Below, one piece after another: positions 23,607-34,989 of a stretch of DNA of 64,000 nt; position 1 is the first letter of the stretch, and every line of letters begins with the position of its first letter. The notes beneath the pieces were generated by a model. It was not told the DNA's origin. It did not search any database and worked only from the letters and a program-made list of their open reading frames with translations. Made by a program: the position numbers and the translations under genes. The stretch is from Apoderus coryli (taxonomy: Eukaryota; Arthropoda; Insecta; Coleoptera; Attelabidae): positions 44,049,902 through 44,113,901 of the forward strand of contig OU452198.1 in NCBI GenBank assembly GCA_911728435.2. The letters are read 5' to 3'.

Positions 23607-23934
23607 GCGGCTGCGGAGACCTGCGTTAGGAGAATTATTAAGGCCCATAAGACATTTACTATTATATCATTTGTAGGAACTGTAAATTTGAAAAAGAAGC
23701 TTTTGATAGCAAATTGCAATTTTAAAAATTTAATTTCACTATAAATCAGAGCCATTGATATCCTTTTATTTTCTGCTATCATCTTGTAATTGTCTGTATA
23801 AATCGTTACAATTTCTCTGCAATGAATCATCAGGGAGTTAAAGAAATACTGCTGAAAACCCTAAAAGAAAGAATCATTAAATGTCCTCAGCTCTTCATTA
23901 CATTAGTGTTTGATCTACAATTCTATAAAAAAAT

Positions 23935-24425
23935 TGAGAGTATCTTCTCCGGGCCTTCTCCATACTCTTTGACGTCCCTCAAGTGAATCTCGCGTGAAAC
24001 GAGACTCGTCCGTAAAGAGAATATTCGTTCATGCCCCAATCTGCATGAGTTCGAGCAAATTCCAGGCGGCGCCTTAGAAAACCTGTAGCAGGTACACGAT
24101 ATTTTAGATATTCTTCTGCTGACCTTCTGCTTACGGTATCAGGTGAAACTAAGGTACCGTGAACATCTACTTGGCTTCTAACCAAAGCGAAAGCAGAGGC
24201 TGTTCAGTCTCGAAGAACCTGAAAACGAAGAAATCGATCTTCAACTGCGTTTGTGGCCCTTCGTCTTCCCTGTCCAGGTCTTCTTGAGTAAGAACCAGTT
24301 TGTCTGATCCTTTGTATTGCATCGGAGACCGTACTGCGTGGATGGTCAAGCCTTTCTGCGGTATACCTAATCGAACGGCCATCATTTTGCAGAGCAACGG
24401 CTTGTGTCACCTCTTCTGGGCTCAT
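23935..24425 (-). pseudogene. Tc1-like transposase fragment
   Basis: Starts with a paired-type helix-turn-helix (MSPEEVTQAVALQNDGRSIR, then DHPRSTVSDAIQRIRQTGSY) and the GRRRAT hook. It continues in another frame with SRRSAEEYLKYRVPATG and RRRLEFARTHADWG. In a third frame it reaches ILFTDESRF, containing the first catalytic Asp, and GRQRVWRRPGE. Two frameshifts and loss of everything after the RRPGE block, including the second and third catalytic acids, make it inactive. Tc1 transposases cut and paste DNA at TA sites. Confidence 0.8.
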
Positions 24426-25164
24426 CGTTTTTCAATAGCATAACATGGCTTATTCTATGGAAAGCCTTGGCAAAGTCTGTGTACAGATCTACCTAACCTT
24501 TCGCAAACAAACTTTGAAAATACAACCAGATTAGTGAGTCCCGATCACCACACTTGAAGATAGGACACACCTTGGTCTTATACTAATTCATCAATCATAA
24601 TCACATACTACACATTGATTGCTTTTGAAAAAGTGTATAAAAATAATTTGCTTTCTATATTTTTCCAAGAAAGACCCTTGAATAATGATGCGTTACAATT
24701 CCTAGAAAATCCGAACCGTTCCTTTAAAAGCAAATGTACGTATTATTTCACCACTGCTGATCTGATTTTCACTGGAAGCGCTATGTTCCCGGAATCATGA
24801 TACTCGTACAGAGTTATTTGAACCATTTCCGCTCTATGTTAATTTTCGGCATATTTAGAGAGAACAATGAATGGAGATACGAGAGAAGAGAGAAAAAGGT
24901 CCTCTATTCTGAAAATTCCAATTTTCAACCACACGACGGCACTTGATTAGGTGGTGTATACCGAGAAGTAGCGACATAGGCGTCGGGATAAGTTTTAATC
25001 TTCGTCAACACGAATGAACCGCGGACGATTATTCGTTTCCGTTCATAACAGAATATCACATAGAAAGTTTTGCCGAGTACTTCGCGAGTGTCTTTTTTTG
25101 GTAAAAGATTGTGCCTATACGTTTTGCGTCGACCCTTATGTTTACTTTTTAACCTTACTCTCAA

Positions 25165-25855
25165 ATCTCAAGTATTTCTTACCAAATGGAAGAAGGCCAA
25201 GGTGTGTTCTATCCTCAAGTGTGGTGTGCGGCACTCTGTATCAGGTGAGAAATCAGATTACGAGTATGCAGCATAATTTTATGCCGCAGCGATCGACAAT
25301 CACTAATCTGGTTGTATTTTCACTTTTCACAGTTTGTTTGCGAAGAGTTAGATAGATCTGGCCAGGTTGATGCAGTGTACACAGACTTTGCCAAGGCTTT
25401 CCATAGAAGAAGAAGTCATGTTTTGCTCTTGAGGAAATTGGACGCCTTTGGTTTCCAGCAGAGTTTAGTAACTCTGATCTCTTCCTATTTATCTGAGAGA
25501 TATCAGTATGTTTCTTTGTATGGTTTCGATTCACGTTGTTATAAAGCTGTCGCAAAAGTCAGGATGGATCCACTTTTGTTTTTGAATTTCATCAATGATC
25601 TGGCTCTGGATCTGCATTGTTCTGCTCTCTTTTTTACCGATGATGTTAAGATCTTTAAATCGATATACACACAGGACAGATGTCTGAACAATATAAGACT
25701 TTAGTGTATCGCAAGCTGCTTATATTTGAATCCTGACAAATGCAAGGTGGTTACGTTTTTATCCCAATCGATGTGTGAATTACTTCATTTTGACCAGTCG
25801 TTTCCAGGTTCCAAGATTGGTCTTACAACGCGGTATTGCACTGGTAGTGTTTTTA
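25165..25855 (+). mobile_element. degenerate non-LTR RT fragment
   Basis: Pieces in different frames give KWKKAKVCSILK, QHNFMPQRSTITNL, DAVYTDFAKAFHRRR (motif A), LLFLNFINDLALDL, FFTDDVKIFKSI (motif C, F-T-D-D) and LNPDKCKVVTF. The order is correct for a jockey-type reverse transcriptase, but motif B is destroyed and there are several frameshifts. It is followed directly by a mariner scrap. Confidence 0.7.
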
Positions 25856-25858
25856 TAC

Positions 25859-25960
25859 AGGTTGCTCTGTGCAAAGTGGGTGCCACGTGAGCTCACAGTA
25901 AAACAAAAACAACAACGAATTGATGCTTCAGAGGAGTGTTTGGCGCTGTTAAATCGCAAT
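25859..25960 (+). pseudogene. mariner transposase scrap
   Basis: Encodes LCAKWVPRELTVKQKQQRID and ASEECLALLNRN, the segment before the first catalytic Asp in mariner transposases. The same segment occurs at 26,790 and 61,435. It is cut off by RTE-like sequence at 25,960. Confidence 0.72.
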
Positions 25961-25964
25961 GCGC

Positions 25965-26585
25965 AATGCGTGCTTTTATTTTTTTCGTGTAGTCGTTATT
26001 ACAAGTAACTGTTGTTCCAAGATAAGTGTACTTCTCTACCTGATCGATGGGTTTACCTTTGACGATTATCTGTTCGTTGTTAGTCTGGGCCTTCTTTGTT
26101 ATTTTCATGAACTTTGTTTTGTTTACGTTGAGTGTAAGGCCGTATTCTTCGCTATATCGAACAAGTTTGTCCATGATGTGTTCTTTAGTTTTCCTGGTTG
26201 AAACATTCCTTGAATGTTCCACGTACATAGGTTCCTGGCTAACCCGGGGATTCTTAGCACCCTCTGACCATCTAAGGTCTGCCGGGGACTGAGGGCCGTT
26301 TTTTGGTTGTGCTTAGCCATGTTGATTGTACTAGGAAAAGATTTTAATGCGGTAGTTTTCCGTTGCTTTCCGCATCGCAGTATTAAAGCCGTTAAGACAG
26401 TCCTTGTCACGCCTTTAATTGTGTTACCTGGTGCCGTTTTCCTTTCTATATCTAGAAATACGCCGACCATTTACTTTTAATGTTGCTGCTGCCCAACACT
26501 ACTTTTCTCGCCATATCTGGCTACCCTCACTTAGTTTAGCCTGCAAGTCGATGCAGTTACCAGGGTGTGGCACGTGGAGCCATAA
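25965..26585 (-). mobile_element. RTE-like retrotransposon with large internal deletion
   Basis: The 5' part carries the start of the AP endonuclease (NLCTWNIQGMFQPGKL). It is fused, with a frame change near 26,200, to the end of the RT palm and thumb (YSEEYGLTLNVNKTKFMKIT, then VEKYTYLGTTVTCNNDYTKK). The deletion removes the rest of the endonuclease and RT motifs A to C. The assignment to RTE/R4-like elements rests on the pairing of the CTWNIQGM endonuclease start with the KTKFM...YLGT block. Confidence 0.6.
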
Positions 26586-26789
26586 GTGAGAGCTGGCTGA
26601 CCTGTGAGGGGCAGTTGTCTAAAACCATCTCCAGTCTATGACTCTCGATGCGACTGTCTCAGACAAAAGGTACTACCTCTACAACGCAACCCTTACACCC
26701 CAATGCTATAATAAAAAAAATGCAGCTGACATTGTAAAGATATTAGGAGGAAGTGTTTTTACCAGTTTAGATGAAAATTTGGGTATGTG

Positions 26790-27150
26790 AAAGCTCTCTG
26801 CAAAGTGGGTGCCGCGTGAGCTCATAGTCGACCGAAAACAACAACGAATTGATGCTTCAAATGAGTGTTTGGCGCTGTTAAATCGCAATAAAATGGAATT
26901 CTATCGTCGATATGTGAAAATGGATGAAACATGGCTTCACCAGAATCCAAAAGACAGTCAGCTGAGTGGAAAACAATCAGATGTCAAGACAATGCTTGCT
27001 GGAAAGAAATTTACGTCCAATGATGAAGTAAGCGCTGAAATTGAGGCCTATTTTGACAAGAAAGAGAAATCGTACTATCAATCAAAATCGCTATACTCGT
27101 TGTATTGCCCTCGAAGGCAATTATGTTCTAAACTTAATTGAGGCACGCCA
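26790..27150 (+). pseudogene. mariner transposase with internal deletion
   Basis: Reads AKWVPRELIVDRKQQRID, then MEFYRRYVKMDETWLHQ with the first catalytic Asp. It then jumps to the C-terminal end, VKTMLAGKKFTSNDEVSAEI and AYFDKKEKSYYQ, and in another frame RYTRCIALEGNYV. The centre of the DDE domain with the second and third Asp is deleted. Confidence 0.78.
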
Positions 27151-27570
27151 CTGTTCACACCTCTGGGAATATTGAATCAATAACAGCCTATATTATAATT
27201 AATTTGGAAGCGAGAAAAAAAATACAAAAACAAGTCATAAATTTCACTTCTAGACAATAATTCCAAATTCCGCAAAAGGATCTCCACCATAATAATTTAT
27301 GATTGTTAGAGAGAGAGAGAGACTGACTGATGCAAACGTTTGTAGCCAATGTCGCACCTTTCGGCTAGACGAAACGAATTAATGAATTTTTGGTTTAACG
27401 TGTTTTGAATCACATTTGGAAAAAAACTATTAAGTTTATATACGGCATTCAGCAGATTATTAGTAAAAAGGTCAAAAACCCATAATGCGATGCTATTTGT
27501 CGAGCTAAAAACAGTGGTGTACATAGACAATTCATTCTTTTTATTTGGGTATTTCTATGTAAGATTTTTT
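27150..27570. other. no recognisable gene
   Basis: AT-rich, with a short (GA)n tract at 27,307-27,322. Open frames here have no recognisable content. Confidence 0.45.
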
Positions 27571-27573
27571 AAT

Positions 27574-27613
27574 GCCACTGAGGATGGAATTATAGTTCCG
27601 AAACATGTCTGGC
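27574..27613 (+). ncRNA. hammerhead-like motif, best-preserved in the window
   Basis: Stem I is GCCA (27,574-77) with TGGC (27,610-13). The core CTGAGGA (27,578-84) is intact. One extra T follows, then stem II GGAA-TTATAG-TTCC, GAAAC, and ATGTC with the GTC cleavage triplet. Stem III would be the minimal AC/GT pairing reported for hammerheads of Penelope-like elements. The extra T before stem II is the only departure from consensus. No protein-coding part of such an element is next to it. Confidence 0.48.
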
Positions 27614-28037
27614 TAATTTGAACATATATAAAGATATTTTGATTTATAAATGACTCTAAAAAACATTTTTGGGGATTTTTAAAATAAATGAAACGCTTTG
27701 TACCCACAGTGACCAATACAGTCGACTGATCAAAACAAAATTAGAATAAATTCAAGGAAACACGTGTGCCGTCGGGCATTCACTATGTTTTTAAAAGGTA
27801 AACGATATTATTATACCACCGTCTAAAGAACAATGTCTTTAGACGGTGATACTTACAATAATAACTCGTAATAGTAAACAATTTGTAGACCATTTACAGA
27901 CAGCATGCTGTACCTATCTAATACTTATAAATATTTTGTTATATTCAGAAGCAGTGGCAGTTCGTACTGCTAAAAACTAGAGGTGCTACTAGCACTAACT
28001 GAGATAACGTTTTGAAGTTCCCCAGCACTCATGCATC

Positions 28038-28220
28038 CATGTTCTGAATGCAGACAGGACGTAAATACGTCCGCGGACAACATGGAAACTACTACACATA
28101 AGAAATTATTTGTTTTTGTCATCAAAATATGTCGATTTTACGTTCCTCACCACAATATTTTTGGGCGGCTCCTCGGCAAACGCTGATGTAGATGAAACAG
28201 TTATAGATCCTGAAATGCAT
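28038..28220 (-). repeat. right arm of the 23.3/28.2 kb inverted repeat
   Basis: Reverse complement of the outer blocks of 23,331-23,606. It lacks the ~85 bp central segment of the left arm. Confidence 0.78.
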
Positions 28221-28314
28221 TTTAAAATACACTGCCCCGCAATATTAACCGGACTTTTGAAATGGTTCAAATTTCTTTTTGATTATAACGGGCAAACCTC
28301 TATCGGCAGGTGCC

Positions 28315-28925
28315 GGGGGGAATAGAGATCGTCTACAGATTTGATGGCGGCGGACTCTTCAACCTACGTAGACTGCAAGCTGGGACGAAGATCGTATCCA
28401 CATCAGTTATTGAACTTCAATACGCGGATGACAATGTTGTCCTAGCTTCAATATATACGAAATCGGTATCGAGCTTGAACTAAATATAAAGAAAACACAG
28501 ATTCTCTGCCAGCCTGCACCAAACACTGTGGTTGTCGCACCACGTATTCGAGTTAACGGAGGCAGACTTCAGAACATCGAGAGTTTCTCTTACCTCAGCA
28601 GCATTCTCGCGGCGAGCGCATCTTTTAGCCGTCTGAGGACGAGAGCCTTCGATTATCATAACATCGACGTTCGAACTAAGTTGCGAGTGTATAATGCTAT
28701 TGTAGTTCCTACCCTTATGCTGTGAGTCTTGGACCACTTATCGGAGGCATTTAAAAACCCTAGAGAAGTGCCATCAACGATATCCTGGAAGAATTCTTAG
28801 AATTAAATGGCAGGATCGGTGAACAAACATCAGCGTCCTGGAGTAAGCTGAAACAAATAGGCCACGTAATCCGCATGCCAACGGAACGCCTTCCAAAGAG
28901 AATCCTCTATTCAGGTAGAGCAGCA
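28315..28925 (+). mobile_element. RTE-like RT fragment
   Basis: In shifting frames: GGLFNLRRLQAGTKI, LQYADDNVVLAS (motif C), IELNIKKTQILCQPAP, RIRVNGGRLQNIESFSYLSS, TKLRVYNAIVVPTLML, and a C-terminal stretch near 28,780-28,920 with ILRIKWQDR and HVIRMPTERLPKRILY. The LFNLRRLQA-YADD-QPAP order fits RTE-type polymerases common in insects. At least three frameshifts are present. Confidence 0.7.
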
Positions 28926-29200
28926 AAATAGGCAGGTACAAGGCCAACATGAGGAAGTGTGGCTTAGAAGTGAAGATATTTTTAGTTTAACCCCCATTAT
29001 GTTTGTGATGCTATACTAAGTAAAATTATGATTTAAACTTTTGCTCATTCATTACATTAACAGTGATGAATAGTTACTATTGGCATCAATGTAAAGCTGT
29101 TCTAGACATCTAGGCGTCCCGAACCACAGACACTTCTTTTTTACCTACACATAATAGTATGATGCATTATTTAAATGCTGGCGCTTTTTTATTTAATAAA

Positions 29201-29421
29201 TATACAGAGTGGCACGGGGCGGAAGATATCTCAAGATCTGTAAGCGATAGACAAAAAAATCCTTTACAAAACTTTTAGGCACTGAAAAGATGTACCACCC
29301 TAAAATCTTTTCAATTATACAGGGTAGTTTACAAACGCGCAGCAGACCAAACTTGCTTTTTCTTAATGCGACGCCCTGTATTTTAACAAAAATGAATGGC
29401 GCTCTAAAAGACAAGGACAAC
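29201..29421 (+). repeat. left arm of inverted repeat bracketing 3.35 kb
   Basis: TATACAGAGTG..., inverted at 32,321-32,552 with about 90% identity by eye. It includes GGAAGATATCTCAAGATCT and TAGTTTACAAACGCGCAG. Inside the arm, ACAGGGTA and CGCCCTGTATTTT look like ends of a ~190 bp MITE. The match extends past the MITE into CTCTAAAAGACAAG, so more than one unit was duplicated. Confidence 0.8.
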
Positions 29422-29649
29422 ATTTTTGGACAATTTAACTTTAAATAGAATAAAAATTGGTTAAACCAAAATTTCCCTGGAAGATGGATAGGACGTAGAG
29501 GAGTCACAAATTCTATGGGGAGTATATTAAAGAAATAGTTTACCGTGAGCCACCAACTACCATAGAAGACATGAAAATTAGAATTCGAAATGCTTTTGCA
29601 TCCATTACTCCCCAACTGCTCCAACGAGTTAAAAATTCATTTACTTTAA

Positions 29650-31316
29650 GACTGCAACTTAAATAGAAAACCGCTTCACAAAAGGCAATTCGCCTACCAA
29701 GCGGGAAAATCTACGATTAATGCCCTGCACTGCTTAGTAAAAGACATCGAGAAGTCATTTAAGGCAAAAGAAGTATCCTTATGTGCCTTTATTGATATAG
29801 AGGGTGCTTTTGACAATACCTCACATGAATGCATCAGTCGAGCACTAGAAGACAGGAGTGTCGACTCCTCACTGGTGAAATGGATTCAGGTAATTTTGAA
29901 AGACCGTGTCAATACGGCTGAAATAGGAGAAGTATCTGTAACAGTGACAGCGGCTAGGGGATGCCCACAAGGCGGTGTATTGTCCCCTCTTCTATGGTCA
30001 CTAATGCTGGATCATCTCATTTCAAAAATGGATAGGGCAGGCTTTACTCTGGAAAGCTATGCCGACGACATTGTTCTCACAGTTAAGGGAAAACACACAT
30101 CGGTTATATCCAACCGCATGCAAATTGCATTAAACAAAATTAAAAACTGGTGCGACGCTGAGGGATTGCATATAAATCCGAAAAAAACAGTGTTAATACC
30201 ATTCACGAGAAAGAGAAAGGTGGACATTATTAACCCCACTCTCAGCGGTGAGCAAATTTGCCTTTCGGATAAAGTCAAATACCTGGGAGTAATCCTGGAT
30301 AAACGACTAATCTGGAATCAGCATATAGAGAAAACCATATCGAAAGCCACAGCGGCCATATGGACGTGTCACAGGCTACTCGGTAGGACTTGGGGGCTAA
30401 AGCCAAAGCTCACATACTGGGTGTACCAAACAGTCATTAAACCCATTAAACACAATGCCGTCTTCAAAAGTTGCAACGGCTTGCATGCTTAGGAATAATA
30501 GGGGCAATGCGAACTTGCCCCACAACAGCGATGGAAACGTTGCTGCGCATACCTTTGCCTGTCCTAGTCAAAAAAGAGGCAGCAATTACCGCTCTGAAAC
30601 TGGCACAGGTAATGGAATACAAATCTGGCGATCTAGAGGGACACATGGGAATCCTGAATCTAATACCTTTGGATTCAGGAAGAAAACTGTCGGACGCGTT
30701 GCCACGCAAACATGATTTTGAAATTCCATTTGAAGTGGTCATTGCAGACCGTCAAAATTGGCTAAATGGGGAACCACGATTCCCAGAAAACACATCCGTC
30801 TGGTATACGGACGGTTCAAAAGGAATAGAAGGGAACACAGGCATGGGAGTATACGGGCCAAATTGCAGGCTCTCTGAATCTCTCGGGAAAAGTCCCACTA
30901 TATTCCAAGCAGAGATCAACGCTTTTAATCGTTGTGCTCAAGAATGCCTGCAGAGAGGCATCGCGGAACGGCAGATCAATATTATGTCAGACAGTCAAGC
31001 TGCGTTAAAAGCACTGAGGTCTTACACCTTCACGTCAAAGCTAGCATGGGAATGCAAACATACCCTAAAGCAACTGGCAGCTCAGGGGAAAAAGATTACT
31101 CTGACATGGGTGCCATTACATGGAGGCATAGAGGAGACCGAAACGGCGGACCAACTTGCAAAAGGGGGCGCAAACGCTCCGTTCTACGGCCCGGAACCCA
31201 TCTTTCCAAAAAGCCATATGAAGGAAGAACTTCGGAGATGGGAAAAGGAACAACTTAAGTCCTACTGGAGAAACACTCCAGGCCTAAGACAATCAAAAAG
31301 GTTTATCAAACCTTGA
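29650..31316 (+). mobile_element. I/R1-type retrotransposon fragment with RT and RNase H
   Basis: RT frame from about 29,780 through 30,450: CAFIDIEGAFDNTSH (motif A), GCPQGGVLSPLLWSLMLD (motif B), ESYADDIVLTVKG (motif C), then VKYLGVILDKRLIWNQHIEK. A frameshift near 30,470 leads into a second frame to 31,316. That frame holds RNase H: WYTDGSKGIEGNTG (first Asp), QAEINAFNRCAQ (Glu), MSDSQAALKALRS (Asp), and VPLHGGIEETETADQLAKGG (His and last Asp). All RT and RNase H catalytic residues look present. The endonuclease and ORF1 are missing, and the 3' end is replaced after FIKP by an L2/CR1-like copy. Confidence 0.85.
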
Positions 31317-32185
31317 TATTAACCTTAGATTGGACTGCCATATCTCTGACTGTATTAAAAGGGCGATGTGTAGTCTTAAGCTTTTATATAACTCAAGACA
31401 TATACTGAATAAAAAATTAAGAATTACTTTATGTCGAATTTTAGTCACTGCGATGTTGTTTACGGTCCTTGCCTGACTTCATCTGCCGCACAACGAATCC
31501 AAAAAATACAGAAATGTTGCTTACGATTTATATTTGGTATTAAAAGAGGCTGTCGTATCAGTTATAAATTGAGAGAAATTCCTTGGTTGGATATGAAGCA
31601 GAGTAGACTATTACATCGTTGTAATCTCTATCACAATATCGTTGTTACCCAGACACCATCATATCTATATCGGAAAATCACTTTCAGAACTGATGTAGCT
31701 GAATTTGAGATGCAAAGGACGCCTTACACCTCCGACTCACAGAACTGGAGTCTTTGAGCGGTCTTTCACATACAATATAGCCAAGTTTTATAATCAATTA
31801 CCAGAGCAGCTTCAATCTACATCGATAGTGACCTTTAATAAATAATTAAAAAAAAAAAAATCTTCTGGGGGGCTGAGAGTAGCCGGATGTTGCCGGATTT
31901 TGATTGTATACAAGATAAATTTGATTTAGATAAAACTGTTTGGTAATACTTTAGACATAGGTATAAGATATACGTTAGTAATTAAATTGTGTGGCTTTGT
32001 GTGTTTGTTTTTTGTGAGTGTGTGTATGCATGCAGAAATTAGGATATGTGTTTAAAGTTTAAGGATAAGTGTTTAAACCAGCTGAACTCTAGTAGGCAGC
32101 TGCATTCTTGCCTTTTCAGTGGCAACTAATGTACGCGATGTATTATTTTGTTGCTAACTGAATAAAGATTATTATTATTATTCGA
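31317..32185 (+). mobile_element. L2/CR1-like retrotransposon 3' part with (TTA)n tail
   Basis: RT C-terminus in two frames: LDCHISDCIKRAMCSLKLLY to about 31,445, then SNFSHCDVVYGPCLTSS, IQKCCLRFIFGIKRG and SYLYRKITFR to 31,757. The 3' end is ATAAAGATTATTATTATTAT near 32,163-32,182, the same style of tail as the copies at 10.6 and 62.8 kb. Its 5' boundary cuts directly into the I/R1-type element. Confidence 0.82.
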
Positions 32186-32320
32186 TAATGTGACCACCCT
32201 GAAAAATTACAAATTAGAGGTCAATGAAATCCAGTAAAACGAGGAAAAGAAGGGAATTCAAATTCATTATTTACAAATATTTTAAAAACTACTGAACCTA
32301 GGCCTATCTACCCTTATGTC

Positions 32321-32552
32321 ATTGTTCTTGTCTTTTAGAGCGCCGTTAATTTTTGTTAAAATATACAGGGTGTCGCGTTAAGAAAAAGCAAGTTTGGTCG
32401 CCTGCGCGTTTGTAAACTACCCTGTATAATTGAAAACATTTTAGGGTTGTACATCTCTTCAGTTCCTAAAAGTTTTGTAAAGGATGTTTTTGTCTATCGC
32501 TTATAGATCTTGAGATATCTTCCGCCCACAAACTAATGGAGCACCCTGTATA
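32321..32552 (-). repeat. right arm of the 29.2/32.5 kb inverted repeat
   Basis: Reverse complement of 29,201-29,421, ending GCACCCTGTATA on the plus strand. Confidence 0.8.
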
Positions 32553-32575
32553 TGTATACTTATACCTCTAGCGTC

Positions 32576-33670
32576 CTACGACCCACATGTGGGGCATATA
32601 AATTCAAACCGGGACGTGTAGAGTTTGACTAAGAAATAGAACGTGTTAATGACAAAAAAAAACAACAACATTTTCTTAGTAGAAATGTTCAATAATTTGC
32701 GATTACTATAAATGAGTTTCAGATTCATAAATGCTCGCTTAAAACATTGACTAATATGATCTGAAAAACGCAAAGTCGTATCTAGCAACAGACCTAAATT
32801 TTTAGCACAATTTTTATTGACTAGCGGTATATTGTCAACGCGAACTTCCATAATATCCAAGTAATCATTTTTATGGGAGTTTCCAAACCATAAAAGCACT
32901 GATTTCTGAGGATTGATCTCAAGACCATGCTTACGAGATGTTTCAACCAATAATGTTAAATCCTGGTTTAGTTTTGTTATTGTTTCTAAGGTTTTACTTG
33001 GTGGGAAGGACACATATACTTGTGTATCTTCGGCATAAACATGCGCATCACAGTGTTTAATGTGTTTTAATAATTGTGACGTGTATAAGCAGAACAAAAC
33101 TGGCGCTAAAATTGACCCTTGCGGTACCCCATTTTCCAATTGCTTCAAACCCGAAATTTTTCCAGATAGTGAAACACTTTGACTTCTTTCAAACAAATAA
33201 CTGCGAATCAGAGTTTTAGGAGACCCACTAAATCCCAGGTAACCGAGAATTGAGAGAAGAAGGTTATGATTTATGCGATCGAATGCCTTAGTATAGCCGA
33301 GGAGGACCAAAGCAGTAAGCTGTCCTTTATCTATAGCTTTAAAAATATCATCTGTAACTGTAAGTAAAGCTGTATTACAACTGTGATTCGACCGACAGCC
33401 AGATTGGGTTTCTGGAAGTAAACTGTGATTATCTATGTATCCCTTTATTTGATCATTTAAAATACGCTCTATAATTTTGCTAATAGCAGGTAATATACTT
33501 ATCGGACGGCGTTCTTTATAGTGAGACGGAGATCTACCTTTTGGTAGGGGAATTACTTTACTGGTTTTCCAGGGTGTTGGATATTTATTCGTCTCTATGC
33601 AATAATTAACCAAGTGAAGAATCACTGGCAATATATGTGGACAACTGCGACGTAGCTTATCTATGCTAAT
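32576..33670 (-). mobile_element. L2/CR1-like RT with two mutated active-site motifs
   Basis: A 351-codon frame (33,631-32,576) covers most of the reverse transcriptase: KVIPLPKGRSPSHYKERRPI, ERILNDQIKGYI, LVLLGYTKAFDRINH (motif A), ENGVPQGSILAPVLF (motif B), VYAEDTQVYVSF (motif C), and KNLGLLLDTTLRFSDHI. Motif A has Gly in place of the first Asp (LGYTKAFD), and motif C reads YAED instead of YADD. Both Mg-binding positions are therefore altered although the frame stayed open. The C-terminus breaks off near 32,640. Confidence 0.85.
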
Positions 33671-34250
33671 CCGATTTTATTTAATAATATGCGACATGAA
33701 ATTAATTTTTATAACCTGAAGAAGACGACAGCTTCACGTTACCGAAACGCTGTTTTAATTTAAAAAAAAAAAATTGGCATAAAATAATATTTAGTTTTGT
33801 TTGTGAGCCCAATCCCATGAGTTTGAAGCGAAGAAATAAGGCTCAAGAAATATATTATACACTGTGCGTAGTTATATATGACAACACAGCATTTTCGCGC
33901 TTAAAATTTACCGTCTATAACGCCAGAGAGTAGTCCCCATAATACTACTTACTCTACATTGTGTAAATATTGTTCTACTATATACATATCTACTTAAGCC
34001 AGCTTTTACTACTTTTAACAACTTATTAGGTATAGAACGCCTATTAATAATAAATAATTAACTATCAAATTATTATTGAATAAAACAATATTAATTGTTT
34101 TATTTTCCTTTATGAAATTAAAAATATTTAAACAAAAATAAATTTTAAAATCAATTTTTGAGCAAAACTATTCGTATATAAATATGTTAAATGATGGGAC
34201 ATTATTGCGTCTAAATAGTGAGACGCTTGGCAACACCGCATCAAATGGTT
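33670..34250. other. no recognisable gene
   Basis: AT-rich. A CCTGAAGAAG...CGAAACG block near 33,716-33,752 resembles the hammerhead-like motifs but has no convincing stem II. Confidence 0.4.
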
Positions 34251-34264
34251 CTATATCTTAACTA

Positions 34265-34271
34265 CTATAAA
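34265..34271 (+). promoter_or_regulatory. possible TATA box of the secreted-protein gene
   Basis: TATAAAA lies about 149 bp upstream of the start codon at 34,414. A TCAACA initiator-like sequence follows about 30 bases later. Position and spacing are reasonable for an insect promoter, but such strings are common in AT-rich DNA. Confidence 0.3.
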
Positions 34272-34413
34272 ATAGCCGGTATTTCAAATTTTTCAACACA
34301 TATTTTATACGAACGTCACTGTGTTTATGTGGTAGTTACATTATTATTAATAAAACAACAAAAAAGTGCGGTACAACTAAAGACAGGTGGAAAATAATAC
34401 TATAAATATTAAA

Positions 34414-34721
34414 ATGGAATTAAATTTAATTTTCAAAATTCTTCTAACGGTGTTGTGTTTTGCCAGGATGCTTGCGGCACCAATTGATAACACCAATGAG
34501 CTGGAAGCGTCTTTAGAAAAGTTTTTACGCGCGTATTACGATAGTTTTATTGTAGATGAGAATAAAAACAGAAATGTAAATAATAACGAAGAAACTGAAG
34601 ATGGTAACGATGATATATATGAGACTATGCAAGGTGATGAACCAGTTGTTAATAATAAAAACAATGAAAATTTCGTGAAAAATGTTAGTGATATGGATTA
34701 CAGTAAAGCTATGCGGATACG
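34414..34721 (+). CDS. first coding exon of a putative secreted precursor
   Basis: ATG with AAAATGG context at 34,414. The first 21 residues form a classic signal peptide (MELNLIFKILLTVLCFARML), with a likely cut before APIDNTNELE. A short amphipathic segment (LEASLEKFLRAYYDSF) follows, then an Asn/Glu/Asp-rich linker, ending DYSKAMRIR at a strong donor, ATACG|GTGAGT (exon end 34,721, phase 2). An upstream non-ATG in-frame extension to 34,387 is less likely. The signal peptide and low-complexity acidic spacer suggest an exported propeptide such as a neuropeptide or cytokine-like precursor. No mature peptide motif is visible, and the next exon was not found in the window. The intron begins with a 170 bp tandem repeat. 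Confidence 0.55.
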
Positions 34722-34989
34722 GTGAGTTTTTCAAGGTTTATTTCTAATTTTTATTGAAGCAAAACTTCGGTTTTATAATTGACAGGAAAAAACTCAAATT
34801 CTTTTCGATTAGTTGAATAAATTTTTGAATCAAAAGTGTACCTAGGTGTATCTAATCTCAAATTAAGTCTCTTTTATACAGAGTGTACCTCTTGCAATAG
34901 CAACAATTTTATGTTTGTACAGGATGGTCAAATAAAAATGAAAATTAGAATTAAAAGGTATTTTGATTTTAACACAAATTTTTCAGTGT

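Noticed and set aside
33716..33760. CCTGAAGAAG...CGAAACG resembling a hammerhead-like motif
   Set aside because: No convincing stem II or stem I pairing; kept only as a note in the spacer entry.
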